The translations under genes and the position numbers were made by a program. 63,350 nucleotides of DNA from Rhodospirillales bacterium (GTDB lineage Bacteria > Pseudomonadota > Alphaproteobacteria > Acetobacterales > Acetobacteraceae): assembly GCA_025352665.1 (NCBI GenBank), contig JANXSM010000067.1, positions 1-63,350 of the forward strand. The letters run 5' to 3'. Every line of letters starts with the position of its first letter. Within the stretch, counting starts at the first letter, position 1. The notes below the pieces were generated by a model, which made no database searches, had not been told where the DNA came from, and saw only the letters and a program-made list of their open reading frames with translations. Shown in pieces: positions 27,868-36,643 of the stretch.

Positions 27868-28992
27868 TCAGCGGAACGCAATGGAGCCGTCCTCGCGCCG
27901 CGAGGTTTCGGTCTTGCGGTGCAGCGGGGGCACGCTGGCGATACCCTTCTCGTTCAGGGAAATTCCGAGTCCGGGGGCATCGGGAATGTCGAAGAAGCCG
28001 TTGCGGACTGGAATGATCGCATCGACCACGGTGCTCCAGGGCGCCTTGTCCTGCTCGCGGTGTTCCTGCACCTCCCAATTCGGCACGCAGGCGCCCAGTT
28101 GCACGAAGGCGGCTGTCGCTACCGGGCCGGAGGGCACGGAATGGGGGATGATGCCCTGGTGATGTGCCTCCGCCAGGGCGCAGATCTTTTTGACATGGGT
28201 GATGCCGCCGGCGATGCCGACATCGGGGCGGATGTGGTGCACGCCGCCCTTCTCGACATATTCACGGAACTCCCAGATCGTGAGGTTGCGCTCGCCGGCG
28301 GCCATGGGCACGCGGCTTTTGGCGGCGACCTCGCCGAAGCTCAGCACGCTGTCCGGCACGATCGGGTCTTCCACGAACAGCGGGCGGAATTGTTCGAGCT
28401 CGCGGATCAGGGCGATCGACTCGCCGGGCACCATGTTGCGATGCAGTTCGATGCCGAGGTCGATCTCCCAGCCGACGGCCTCGCGGATGGCGGCGGTGCG
28501 TTCCACCAGATCCTTCAGCCGCGCACCGTGGCGCATCTGGTGGTGTTCCTCCTGGAACAGCAGGATCTTCAGCGCCGTGTAGCCGCGCGAGACGGCATCA
28601 CGGCATTCGGCGACGACGGCGTCGATGCTGCCGTAGCCGATCACCAGCATGGCGCGCACGCGGTCGCGCACGCGGCCGCCCAGCAGCTGCCAGACCGGCG
28701 CCTGAAAATGCTTGCCCATGATGTCCCACAGCGCCTGGTCGATGGCACTGAGTGCTCCGCCGATGGCCATGCCGCGCATGGAAACGCTGCGGTAGAGGTT
28801 AAGGAAATGGAATTCCGGGCGCAACGGATCCTGGCCGATCAGCTTGGGGGCGAAGCGCGCCACCACGGCGGCGGTGGCTTCGGGAAAGCCGAAGAAGGTC
28901 GATTCGCCGCAGCCTTCCAGGCCGGTGTCGGTGCGGATCCGCACGAAGGTCCAGTTATGGGAAACGAAGGTTTCGACGGTTTCGATCTTCAT
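27868..28992 (-). CDS. Enolase-superfamily sugar-acid dehydratase (mandelate racemase/galactonate dehydratase-like)
   Basis: A 374-residue protein with the capping domain (RIRTDTGLEGCGEST) and barrel of the mandelate racemase/muconate lactonizing group. Barrel metal ligands are visible as DLGIELH, FVEDPI and AGERN. A histidine near HHQGIIPHSVPSG may be the general acid. Family members dehydrate acid sugars such as galactonate or mannonate to 2-keto-3-deoxy acids. The exact substrate is not determined. Confidence 0.9.
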   Translation of the reverse strand: MKIETVETFVSHNWTFVRIRTDTGLEGCGESTFFGFPEATAAVVARFAPKLIGQDPLRPEFHFLNLYRSVSMRGMAIGGALSAIDQALWDIMGKHFQAPVWQLLGGRVRDRVRAMLVIGYGSIDAVVAECRDAVSRGYTALKILLFQEEHHQMRHGARLKDLVERTAAIREAVGWEIDLGIELHRNMVPGESIALIRELEQFRPLFVEDPIVPDSVLSFGEVAAKSRVPMAAGERNLTIWEFREYVEKGGVHHIRPDVGIAGGITHVKKICALAEAHHQGIIPHSVPSGPVATAAFVQLGACVPNWEVQEHREQDKAPWSTVVDAIIPVRNGFFDIPDAPGLGISLNEKGIASVPPLHRKTETSRREDGSIAFR

Positions 28993-29501
28993 GCATCACC
29001 AGGAGGAGGATAGGTGTAATCGGGGGTGCGCCGCACGCTTGGGGCCTGGATCAGTTCCACGATGGTGCCGAGTGGTGCTTTTGTGCGGAAGTAGGCGAAG
29101 GCGCCGTCTCCGGTGTCGCCGAAACCGCGGGCGCCCTGGATCGGCTCGAAGCCTTGTTCGCGGAATTCCGCGACCGCCCTCGCATGGTCAGGAACATAGA
29201 TGCCGATATGGTGCAGGCCTTCGCCGTGGCGTTCCAAGTGGTCGGCGAAGATGCTGGGGCCATCCAGCGGCTGCACCAGTTCGATCTGCGCACCGTCCTT
29301 GAACGCCAGCGCGTGGCGCAGGCCGAACCTGGCCGGCGCACCCAGGTAGTGCATGTCCTGCAGGATGTCGGGCGAGAGGGTGAACACGTTCCACGGGGCG
29401 ACGCGCAGAAGGTCCCACCAGGTTCGGACGGCGGCATCGAGATCACGCACCACCAAAGCGGTCTGCCGGATCGGGTTCGCCTGGGCGAGAGTTGGGATCA
29501 T
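28989..29501 (-). CDS. VOC-family (glyoxalase/dioxygenase-like) protein
   Basis: A 170-residue protein of the vicinal oxygen chelate fold with two beta-alpha-beta-beta-beta modules. Module one starts IRQTALVVRDLDAAVRTW and module two starts GLHHIGIYVPD. Likely metal ligands are His in HHIGIYV and Glu in TIVELIQ, with Gln in place of the usual first His. It may be an epimerase, lyase or dioxygenase of the pathway. It overlaps both neighbours by four bases. Confidence 0.87.
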   Translation of the reverse strand: MIPTLAQANPIRQTALVVRDLDAAVRTWWDLLRVAPWNVFTLSPDILQDMHYLGAPARFGLRHALAFKDGAQIELVQPLDGPSIFADHLERHGEGLHHIGIYVPDHARAVAEFREQGFEPIQGARGFGDTGDGAFAYFRTKAPLGTIVELIQAPSVRRTPDYTYPPPGDA

Positions 29502-30745
29502 AGCAGGCCCTGCGCGCGGTCGATCTCATCCTGGTAGGCGGACACGCTGCCATCGAGGATTTCCGACAGGGTGATGGTGCGGCCGGCGATGCCGCTTTCG
29601 AAGGCGGCGAGCACGGCGGCCACGGCGGTAAGGCCGCCCCAGCCGTCGATCTCTGGTTGGCCACCTTCCAGCACGGCGCGGGCGAAATCATGCATCTCGA
29701 TGGCGATATGGCCGGCATCGGCATCGTTGAACGGGATCGTGTATTCGACGGCGTTGTCACCGAAGATGCGGGACGTGACTTCATCGAGGGTGAAATCCGG
29801 CAGCTCGCGCAGGATCTCGCGGCCCCGGAGAATTCCGTCCGCGCGCTGCAGCACCGGGGCGCCGCCGGTACGGTCGCGCGGGACGGAAAGGGAGCCGAGC
29901 CGGCCGTGCAGGCTGCGCTGCCACCAGCGCTCGCCGGGGCCGGAGGGCACGTAGGCCATCTGCACGAGTACGCCGGATTGCATGCGGAAATTGGCCACCA
30001 CCGAATCCTCGCCGGTGGGGATGACGGTTTCCGGCATTTCAGCAAGCCGCTCGCGATAGGCCGGCGTGTCCATCTCCGGCTTGGCGCGGCGATGGCGGAT
30101 CGGCTCGGCCATGAAGGCGTCGCCGGCGGCACTTTCGAAAGGTCCAAGATAATACTGGATGATGTCGGCGTAGTGCACGCCCATGTCCATGCCGATGGCG
30201 CCGCGATGCTTGTCGTGGCGCCAAGGGGTGATGATGATCTTGTCGTCGCCGCCGACCGAGAACTGGTTCATCAGATGGACATGGCCGAGCAGCCCGGCTT
30301 CCAACACCGCGCGGACCAGGCGGTTCGGCGGATCGCGGCGGTAGTTCTCGGCTGTCGCGAGCACGGTGTTGGCGGCGGCGGCATCGATCATGGCGCGGCA
30401 GGAGCGCACCGTGAGGCCGAGCGGCTTTTCGCACAGAACCGCCTTGGAGGCCTGTAACGCGGGCACCACAACGGCTGCGTGGCTGGAAGCGTCGGTCACG
30501 ATGTCGAAGGCCTGGATCGCCGGATCGGCAATGGCCTTTGCCATGCTGAGATGAACCGCAGGCCTGCGCCCGAGCAGTTCCTCGGCCTCGGCGGCGGCGC
30601 GTTTCGCGTTGTCCTCACGGACATCGCAGACGGCGACGAGTTCGATGTTGGAGAGCCCGGTGCGGGCTAACGAGGCCAGGCCACGCAGATGACGGCTGCC
30701 CATGCCGCCGCAGCCGACCATGCAAAGCGCCAATTTGTCGCTCAT
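29498..30745 (-). CDS. Gfo/Idh/MocA-family oxidoreductase
   Basis: A 415-residue NAD(P)-dependent sugar or inositol dehydrogenase-like enzyme. The N-terminal Rossmann motif is VGCGGMGSRHLRGL. The family lysine sits in CEKPLGLT, and a substrate-side histidine is seen in DMGVHYADIIQYYLG. It is the first gene of the ten-gene operon that runs to the sugar-binding protein. It likely performs the first oxidation of the imported sugar. The operator-like inverted repeat at 30869-30882 lies about 125 bases upstream of the start. Confidence 0.92.
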   Translation of the reverse strand: MSDKLALCMVGCGGMGSRHLRGLASLARTGLSNIELVAVCDVREDNAKRAAAEAEELLGRRPAVHLSMAKAIADPAIQAFDIVTDASSHAAVVVPALQASKAVLCEKPLGLTVRSCRAMIDAAAANTVLATAENYRRDPPNRLVRAVLEAGLLGHVHLMNQFSVGGDDKIIITPWRHDKHRGAIGMDMGVHYADIIQYYLGPFESAAGDAFMAEPIRHRRAKPEMDTPAYRERLAEMPETVIPTGEDSVVANFRMQSGVLVQMAYVPSGPGERWWQRSLHGRLGSLSVPRDRTGGAPVLQRADGILRGREILRELPDFTLDEVTSRIFGDNAVEYTIPFNDADAGHIAIEMHDFARAVLEGGQPEIDGWGGLTAVAAVLAAFESGIAGRTITLSEILDGSVSAYQDEIDRAQGLL

Positions 30746-31023
30746 GGCTGAGCATCAGTCGGTTGGCGCATCCAGGTTGTGTCCTGGTCTAGATCTTGGC
30801 GCATGCTTTCCCCTGTGGCGGGCAGGACGCTGACCAGCGTCTCATCTCCAAGGCAAATCAATGGATTGTCCGGTTGACCGGATTCGTTTCCTGATGCGAC
30901 AGTCGGATTCCAGGAATGCTTTGTCAAACAGAGCGTGATCTGACCGGACCAACTCGATAGATCTTTCTTCGACGCGCTGCGATGTGTTTCACCATGCTTG
31001 CTGGAAACAGGATGCCAGCATGT
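30746..31023. other. Upstream region of the 20.9-30.7 kb operon
   Basis: No gene is supported. The stretch holds the probable promoter of the Gfo/Idh-led operon and one inverted repeat (TCCGGT-TG-ACCGGA). No regulator gene is adjacent. The next recognisable feature upstream is an IS630 transposase fragment. Confidence 0.5.
30869..30882. promoter_or_regulatory. Operator-like inverted repeat
   Basis: TCCGGTTGACCGGA has perfect six-base arms around TG. Its inner part (GGTTGACC) resembles the GT-N2-AC pattern seen in sites of some GntR-type repressors. It is upstream of the Gfo/Idh gene in a region otherwise free of genes. No cognate regulator is seen in the window, so the assignment is tentative. 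Confidence 0.4.
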
Positions 31024-31400
31024 ATGACCCGAACACTGTCCCAGGATCTTCGTTCACGGGTGATCGCCGTCGTTGATAGCGGTATATCTTGCAGTGCGGC
31101 TGCCGCGCGTTTTGGCATCGCGGTTTCGAGTGCCGTGCGTTGGATGCATGTTTGGCGCGCTGAGGGCCGCGTGACGGCTCTGCGCGATGTGATCCTGGCT
31201 GCGATCGAGGTCGATGTGGACATTACGCTGTCTGAGTTGGCCGAGCTACTCAGCAGCTGGCACCGTGGCGCGTTCGCCCCCGGCCACGGTCTGGAGCTTC
31301 CTCGACCGTCACGGCCTCATTTTTAAGAAAGACAGCGCACGCCAGCGAGCAGGAGCGGCCCGACGACGACGACCGGCGCGGGACGTACGTTCGATGATTT
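31024..31400 (+). pseudogene. IS630-family transposase fragment
   Basis: The N-terminal HTH part reads MTRTLSQDLRSRVIAVV and GISCSAAAARFGIAVSSAVR, typical of IS630 transposases. The linker is shortened. Near 31250 the frame shifts, and the plus-one frame continues ATVWSFLDRHGLIFKKD, the usual next segment of IS630 proteins. The DDE catalytic part is missing. It cannot be active. Confidence 0.75.
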
Positions 31401-31514
31401 TGGTTGCGGATAGTCACGCTGCTGCCGGATGTGGTCGACGCGTTTGAGTAGGCTCGCGCGATTGGTCATAAAAGCGCCCGCGAGCCTCGGTTCACGGCGG
31501 TGGACCTGGCGGCC

Positions 31515-31558
31515 CTAGAGCGGGATGTCGTCGCCTGTCAGATGTTATCCGGCTCTAG
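31515..31558. repeat. CTAG-bounded 44-base hairpin repeat R5
   Basis: Begins CTAGAGCGGGAT and ends ATCCGGCTCTAG, with 11 of 12 arm positions complementary. It has the same length and ends as the first hairpin of R1 and R2, but lacks the second half of the 107-bp element. It directly precedes the IS66 remnant. Confidence 0.55.
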
Positions 31559-32050
31559 TAGTTTGATCGAGATCCTGCTGCCCGGCGGCGTGCCGGTGCG
31601 TGTGGACGCCCAGGTGAACAGTCGGGTGCTGCGCCTGGTGCTGGGCGCGCTGGAGGGCCGATGATCGCGCCGGCAGCCGGCGTGCGCGTCCCCCCCGTGT
31701 ACGTCTCCCTCGCGTGCGGAGTGACCGACACTCGCAAAGGAGTGACGGATCTGGCGATGCTGGTGCAGCAGGGCCAGTTCGTCTGGCCATCAGCCACATC
31801 GACGGGGCGCGTCGCACTCACGGCGCCGCAGTTGGCGGCCCTGCTGGATGGGTGCGAGCGGCGGGCGCCGGCACCGCGTCCACCGGCCGGAACTCGCCGG
31901 CTGAAAACGGCGGACTTCGCCTGAAAAGCCTGGCTGCGACGCGGCGCCATCGTTCATTATCAGCCCATGCAGATCGACCCTGACGCCCGACCGAACGACC
32001 CCGCCGTATTGCAACAGATGCTGCGGACAGTGCTGCCGTGGAACTGGGCT
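31555..32050 (+). pseudogene. Degraded IS66-family element (ends of tnpA, tnpB, start of tnpC)
   Basis: Three successive pieces are recognisable. The TnpA-type C-terminus LIEILLPGGVPVRVDAQV ends LGALEGR with its stop overlapping the next ATG. The TnpB-like frame 31661-31924 begins MIAPAAGVRVPPVYVSLACG with VTDTRKGVTDLAMLVQQ, and ends ALTAPQLAALLDGCERR after an internal deletion. A TnpC N-terminus (ATG 31967, MQIDPDARPNDPAVLQQML) is cut short after about 24 codons. Gene order matches intact IS66 elements, but all parts are incomplete. Confidence 0.75.
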
Positions 32051-32082
32051 CATCCTGCCCGCGTCGAGTTAGCCACCGCGGC

Positions 32083-32412
32083 ATGATCGACAATCCGGAT
32101 CAGGCCGAGCGCCTGTTCACCAAGTTGGAGGCAGCATTGCCGCTGCCGGCCCGCGTCACCCCGGAACTTGCTGCAACGCTGCTGGTCCAAAATCCGGCCA
32201 GCTCAATCCCATCATCTTGCTCCATCGTCTGGATCAGGAATGTCGGCGACGAGGGCGGCATCGTCTGCAAGCTGAAGTTTGTCGCCGCTCTCGAAAACGA
32301 AGCCTTTGTCTCCATCACCCACCTGCGGTTCGACGCTCGGCTGCCACTTGCTCGCGAGATTACCGCCTATCAGAAACACCGGGTCAAACGCTTACGCCGG
32401 AACCCGGCGTAA
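32083..32412 (+). CDS. Hypothetical protein
   Basis: A frame of 109 residues starting MIDNPDQAERLFTKLEAALP. Its composition is protein-like (mixed charged and hydrophobic residues, a central IVWIRNVGDEGGIVCKLKF segment), and it ends with a basic tail KHRVKRLRRNPA. No ribosome-binding site is obvious. It lies among insertion-sequence remnants, so it may be cargo of a lost mobile element. I recognise no family. Confidence 0.5.
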   Translation: MIDNPDQAERLFTKLEAALPLPARVTPELAATLLVQNPASSIPSSCSIVWIRNVGDEGGIVCKLKFVAALENEAFVSITHLRFDARLPLAREITAYQKHRVKRLRRNPA

Positions 32413-32482
32413 GGGCAGGTCCTCCACCATACAAAAGCGCCCCCGCCGCTCCGACTACGATTAACGCAAAGAGCCTCACTAA

Positions 32483-32722
32483 AGCGGGATATCGTTCCAC
32501 GGGCTCCGCAAACATGCCGCTGCCTGGATGGTAGAGGCGGGCGCCAGCGGGTCTGAGGTGATGTCCATCACTTGGCCCACCGCCACGCTGACCAAGGTGA
32601 CCCGCTACGCCGCCCAGGCGGACCAGAAGGAGCGCGCGACGGCGGCCATGGGACTGATGTCCGCCAGGCGCATTAGGAACAGTTCAGAAACACCCGGTGA
32701 TAAGCCGGTCCGGGGCGAGTGA
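32483..32722 (+). pseudogene. C-terminal remnant of a tyrosine integrase next to tRNA-Met
   Basis: The frame contains FHGLRKHAAAWMVEAGASGS, the HxLR box of tyrosine recombinases. It continues EVMSIT, then TLTKVTRYAAQADQKERA with the likely nucleophile Tyr. The second conserved His (normally in a GH pair after SIT) is missing and replaced by WPTA. No N-terminal part is present. The fragment ends about 50 bases from the 3' end of the tRNA-Met gene, the usual location of an integrase after insertion into a tRNA. Confidence 0.75.
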
Positions 32723-32772
32723 TAAACTCGTTTCCGGGACTGTGTTAATTGTAGAAAACCGTTGAGAAGGGA

Positions 32773-32847
32773 TGGTAGCGGCGGGCGGATTTGAACCACC
32801 GACCAAGGGATTATGATTCCCCTGCTCTACCGCTGAGCTACGCCGCC
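32773..32847 (-). tRNA. tRNA-Met (anticodon CAT)
   Basis: Read on the minus strand it folds as a full cloverleaf. The acceptor stem GGCGGCG pairs with CGCCGCT. The D-arm is GCTCAGCGGTAGAGC, the anticodon stem is GGGGA/TCCCT with loop ATCATAA, and the T-arm contains GGTTCAAATCC. CCA is encoded at the 3' end. Elongator-type features fit, although a CAT anticodon can also be tRNA-Ile2. It lies 78 bases downstream of mnmA on the same strand. Confidence 0.95.
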
Positions 32848-32925
32848 ATCCGACAGGCCGGGGAGCGGCCCCCGGCGAGGCGGGGGAGATAGCGTTGTTC
32901 ACCCCTCGCCGTCAATCGCATCGTC

Positions 32926-33996
32926 TCAACCGATTTGCGGTGCGGCTCGGATAAACCCGCCACCGAGCACACGATCATCCGCGTAGAACACGCAAGCTTG
33001 CCCGGGAGCGGCACGACCGGGCAGATCGAGCTGCACCTCGATCGCATCGCCGCTCCCGCCGATGCTGGCCGCCCGCGGCGCCTCGCCGGACCGCAGCTTG
33101 ACCGTGCACCGACGTTCGCCAGGCGATACCAACCAGTTCACATCGCGCAAAAGGATGTTTCGGCTGCCAATGTCTGCGGAGCCCACCACCACCCGACGTG
33201 TGCCTGACTCCAGCCGGGTCACCACGCGGCGCTGGCTGCCCTCCTGGCCGGCCGGCCCCAACCGCTTGCCCTGGCCTATAGTGTAGCGCGCGATGCCCTC
33301 GTGGCGGCCTATTTTGATGCCATCAGCGGTCACGATGTCGCCTGGCAGCATCGCATCTGGGCGCAGCTTCGCCACAACATCGGCGTAGCTGCCCTGCGGC
33401 ACGAAACAAATATCCTGGCTGTCCGGCTTGGCCGCGACCTCCAGGCCCAGCCGCGCCGCCTCGGCGCGCACCGCGGCCTTGCTGGCGTAGCCGCCGAGGG
33501 GAAACAGGCAGGCCGCCAGCTGGTCACGCGTGGTGGCGAACAGGAACCAGCTTTGGTCGCGCGTGGTGTCCACGGCGCGATGCAGTTCGGCGCCCTCAGG
33601 GCCATCGATCCGTCGCACGTAATGCCCGGTCGCCAACCGCTCGGCGCCAAGGTCGGCGGCCAGTCGCACCAGATCGGTGAACTTCACGCTCTGATTGCAG
33701 GAGATGCAAGGAACCGGCGTCTCGCCTGCGGCATAGCTATCGGCGAACGGGCGGATCACCGCATCCTGGAACCGCTGCTGCGCGTCGATGACGTAATGCG
33801 CGATGCCGAGCCGATCTGCCACTCTGCGGGCATCGTGGATGTCCTGGCCGGCACAGCAGGCACCCTTGCGCCCGACCGCGGCGCCGTGGTCGTAGAGCTG
33901 CAACGTGACGCCGATCACCTCATGGCCCTGCTCATGCAGCAGCCCAGCCACCACGCTGCTGTCGACACCACCGGACATCGCGACGACGACGCGCAT
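32926..33996 (-). CDS. mnmA: tRNA 2-thiouridine synthase MnmA
   Basis: Adds sulfur to uridine-34 of Lys, Glu and Gln tRNAs in the cytosol. The PP-loop ATP motif SGGVDSS is at residues 8-14. The catalytic cysteine pair lies in VPCISCNQ and DSQDICF, both conserved. The sulfur-entry region GACCAGQDIHDARRVAD is also typical. Length is about 356 residues, as usual. A GTG ten codons upstream (34026) is an alternative start. It follows cysteine desulfurase and ferredoxin genes, the source of its sulfur, at the end of the operon. Confidence 0.96.
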   Translation of the reverse strand: MRVVVAMSGGVDSSVVAGLLHEQGHEVIGVTLQLYDHGAAVGRKGACCAGQDIHDARRVADRLGIAHYVIDAQQRFQDAVIRPFADSYAAGETPVPCISCNQSVKFTDLVRLAADLGAERLATGHYVRRIDGPEGAELHRAVDTTRDQSWFLFATTRDQLAACLFPLGGYASKAAVRAEAARLGLEVAAKPDSQDICFVPQGSYADVVAKLRPDAMLPGDIVTADGIKIGRHEGIARYTIGQGKRLGPAGQEGSQRRVVTRLESGTRRVVVGSADIGSRNILLRDVNWLVSPGERRCTVKLRSGEAPRAASIGGSGDAIEVQLDLPGRAAPGQACVFYADDRVLGGGFIRAAPQIG

Positions 33997-34059
33997 CAGC
34001 GTTTCGCTCTCGGTGAACGCTCGCACGCCAGCAGCTGGCGAACCGCGAGATCCATGGAC

Positions 34060-34389
34060 TTATCCCATCGCGTTTCGGCTGCTCGAGGGCAACTTCAAGG
34101 TGAGCCCGTCGAGATCCTTGGTGATCACGATCTGGCAGCCGAGACGCGAGGTCTTCTCGAGGCCGAAGGCAAGATCGAGCATGTCCTCCTCGTCTTCGCT
34201 TGGCTTCGCAAGCTTTGCGAACCAGGCGGGGTCGACGATGACATGGCAGGTGGAGCACGCCAGCGAACCTTCGCAGGCGCCTTCGATATCGACGCCGTGC
34301 TTGTGGGCTACTTCCAGAACGGACAGCCCGATCGGCGCATCCACTTCGCGTGGGGTGCCGTCACGCTCGACGAAGATCATCTTGGGCAT
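34060..34389 (-). CDS. fdx: 2Fe-2S ferredoxin (ISC/adrenodoxin type)
   Basis: A 109-residue electron carrier. The four cluster cysteines are visible: Cys39, Cys45 and Cys48 in ACEGSLACSTCHV, and Cys85 in RLGCQI. The pattern C-x5-C-x2-C...C is that of ISC-type ferredoxins, which supply electrons for iron-sulfur cluster assembly. It starts three bases after the stop of the cysteine desulfurase gene. IscU and HscAB partners are not in the window. Confidence 0.94.
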   Translation of the reverse strand: MPKMIFVERDGTPREVDAPIGLSVLEVAHKHGVDIEGACEGSLACSTCHVIVDPAWFAKLAKPSEDEEDMLDLAFGLEKTSRLGCQIVITKDLDGLTLKLPSSSRNAMG

Positions 34390-34392
34390 GTG

Positions 34393-35550
34393 TCAGGGCC
34401 TGGGGTTTTCATGGGACGCAGCAAACGCGCGCGCGACGGTATCGATCTCGGCCGCGCTGGTAAAGCGTCCGATCCCGATACGCAAGGTGCGAAGCGCCGC
34501 CGCTTCGTCCACGCCGAGTGCCTGCAGCACGTAGGACGGCTCGATCGCAGCCGACGAGCAGGCCGAGCCGGTCGAGACGCAGATCTCCGGGTTGTCGTCC
34601 ATCAGCGCCTGGGCGGAACGGCTGGGGAAGGTCAGGTTGAGGTTGCCGGCGACCCGGCGAGTGGGATGGCCGTTGAGCACAATGCCGGGAATGTCGCGCG
34701 ACAGCGTCTCGAACAGGCGTTCGCGCAAGGCCGCGACCCGCACCGCCTCCTCCGCCATTTCGAGCCCGGCGATGCGGCAGGCCTCACCGAGGCCAACCAC
34801 GAGCGGGGTTGCCAGGGTGCCGGAGCGCAGCCCTCGCTCCTGGTTGCCACCGGAGAACAGCGCCGCCACCCGGGCCCGCGGCCGCCGCCGAACATAGAGT
34901 GCCCCGACACCCTTGGGCCCATAGAGCTTGTGGCCGCTGACCGAGAGCAGATCGGCGCCGATGCCGACATCGAGGGGGATCTTGCCGACCGCCTGCGCCG
35001 CGTCGGTATGGAACAACGCGCCGGCTGCCTTGACGATCCGGGCGATGGCCGCGAGGTCGTGCACAACCCCGATCTCGTTGTTCACCGCCATCACGCTGAC
35101 CAGCAGGGTCGGCTCGGCAAGCGCGTCTTGCAGCAACTCGAGGTCCAGCGTGCCGTCGCGGCGCACCGGCAGCACGATCGGTTCGAACCCGTCCTCGACC
35201 AGGTCTGCCACCGACTCGAGCACGCATTTATGTTCTGTGGCCAATGTGATCATCCGGCGCCGCGGATCGCCGACGCGGCGTGCGTGGCGCGCGGCGCCCT
35301 TGATGGCGATGTTGTTGCTCTCGGTGGCGCCAGAGGTGAGCACGATCTCCCGCGGCTCGGCACCGATCAACGCGGCAACCTGGGCCCGCGCCGTTTCCAC
35401 CGCCGCCTCGGCCGCGCGGCCCATGGCGTGATCCACTGAATGCGGATTGGCAAAGTTCTCGGTGAACCAGGGCAGCATCGCCGCCAGCACGCGGGGATCG
35501 CAGGCGGTGGTGGCCTGATTGTCGAGGTAGATCGGTCGGTTGGGTCGCAT
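34393..35550 (-). CDS. Cysteine desulfurase, IscS-like
   Basis: A 385-residue PLP enzyme that takes sulfur from cysteine for Fe-S clusters and tRNA thiolation. The PLP lysine is Lys208 (SVSGHKLYG) and the active cysteine is Cys331 (STGSACSSA). The start ATG at 35550 (MRPNRPIYLDNQATT) is chosen over a longer frame because it clears the upstream gene by 16 bases and gives the normal family N-terminus. It is one of two desulfurases in tandem. Confidence 0.94.
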   Translation of the reverse strand: MRPNRPIYLDNQATTACDPRVLAAMLPWFTENFANPHSVDHAMGRAAEAAVETARAQVAALIGAEPREIVLTSGATESNNIAIKGAARHARRVGDPRRRMITLATEHKCVLESVADLVEDGFEPIVLPVRRDGTLDLELLQDALAEPTLLVSVMAVNNEIGVVHDLAAIARIVKAAGALFHTDAAQAVGKIPLDVGIGADLLSVSGHKLYGPKGVGALYVRRRPRARVAALFSGGNQERGLRSGTLATPLVVGLGEACRIAGLEMAEEAVRVAALRERLFETLSRDIPGIVLNGHPTRRVAGNLNLTFPSRSAQALMDDNPEICVSTGSACSSAAIEPSYVLQALGVDEAAALRTLRIGIGRFTSAAEIDTVARAFAASHENPRP

Positions 35551-35566
35551 GTTCGACAATCTGGTG

Positions 35567-36643
35567 TCAGGCGGCGCGCCGCGACAGGCGTCTGGCCAGG
35601 GACTGGTATGCGTGCAGAAAGAAATCCACTTCCGCGCCCGTGATGTTCCATGGCAGCGAGACGCGGATGGCCTCGCCAGCCAGGCCTCCCTGTCCCATCG
35701 CATCCAGCACATGGGACCGGGCGACCTTGCCTGAGCTGCAGGCAGCACCTGCCGAAACCGCGATGCCCGCGAGATCGAGGGCCATCACCTGGGTCTGGGA
35801 AGCAACTCCGGGCAGGCCGAGGCAGATGGTGTTGCAAAGCCGCGGGGCGCCGACGCCGATGACCACGGCGCCGGCCGCGACGGCATCGCGTTCGATCCGG
35901 TCGCGCAGCGCACTGTGATCGGCCGGGCGCTCGCCCATTGCAGCGCCAAGACCGGCAATGGCCGGCAACGCCTGTGTGCCGCCGCGCCAACCGCGCTCCT
36001 GCCCGCCCCCAGCAATCAAGGCAACCGGCGCCAGCGCCAGGTTCAGGACGAGGGCGCCGACGCCCTGGGGCCCGCCCAGCTTGTGGCCGGAGATCGCCAT
36101 GCTGTCGGCGCCGAGTGCCGCGAAATCAATCAACATCCGGCCGGCCGCCTGGGCGGCGTCCACATGCAGGCAGCCGCCCGCGGCGTGGACCATGGCGGCG
36201 GCCTCACGCACCGGCTGCAGCGTGCCGGTCTCGTTGTTGGCCAGCATCAGGCACACAAGCGCCGGCCCCTCGCGCAGCAGCGCCGCCAGGGCATCGAGAT
36301 CGGCCACGCCATTTCCGTCTACTGGCAGGATTGCAGCCCCCGGTGCCGCCGCGCGGACCGCGTCATGCTCGGTCGCCCCCACAATGACCCGTCGCCCGCG
36401 GCCAAGCGCGTGGATCGCGAGCGCATCCGCCTCGGTGCCGCCGGAGGTGAACACCACCTGCGCCGCCGTCACCGCGAAGCGCCGGGCCACCGCCTCGCGC
36501 GCGTCCTCCAGCTGGCGCCGCGCGGCCCTGCCATCGGCATGCACCGAGGACGGGTTGCCCACGCCCTCTAAAGCCGCGACCGCCGCCGCCCGTGCCGCCG
36601 GATACAGTGGCTCGGACGCGTTGGCGTCGAGATAGACTCTCAT
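35567..36643 (-). CDS. Cysteine desulfurase, NifS-like paralogue
   Basis: A 358-residue aminotransferase class V protein. The PLP lysine is Lys188 ([13 protein letters not shown]) and the cysteine nucleophile is Cys302 ([10 protein letters not shown]), so both activities look intact. It is clearly diverged from the IscS-like gene downstream, so the pair is an old duplication rather than a recent one. It overlaps the upstream cysE by four bases, linking cysteine synthesis with sulfur mobilisation. Confidence 0.92.
   Translation of the reverse strand: MRVYLDANASEPLYPAARAAAVAALEGVGNPSSVHADGRAARRQLEDAREAVARRFAVTAAQVVFTSGGTEADALAIHALGRGRRVIVGATEHDAVRAAAPGAAILPVDGNGVADLDALAALLREGPALVCLMLANNETGTLQPVREAAAMVHAAGGCLHVDAAQAAGRMLIDFAALGADSMAISGHKLGGPQGVGALVLNLALAPVALIAGGGQERGWRGGTQALPAIAGLGAAMGERPADHSALRDRIERDAVAAGAVVIGVGAPRLCNTICLGLPGVASQTQVMALDLAGIAVSAGAACSSGKVARSHVLDAMGQGGLAGEAIRVSLPWNITGAEVDFFLHAYQSLARRLSRRAA

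Noticed and set aside
32526-32787. Near-direct repeat of 18 bases (17 match) between the integrase fragment (32526) and the tRNA-Met 3' end (32770), as a possible attachment site
   Set aside because: The copy in the integrase encodes the conserved WMVEAGA segment, so the likeness is probably chance; a real attachment site should lie outside the integrase gene.
33301-35439. A 712-codon plus-strand frame across mnmA, fdx and iscS
   Set aside because: Antisense shadow of three clearly recognised genes.
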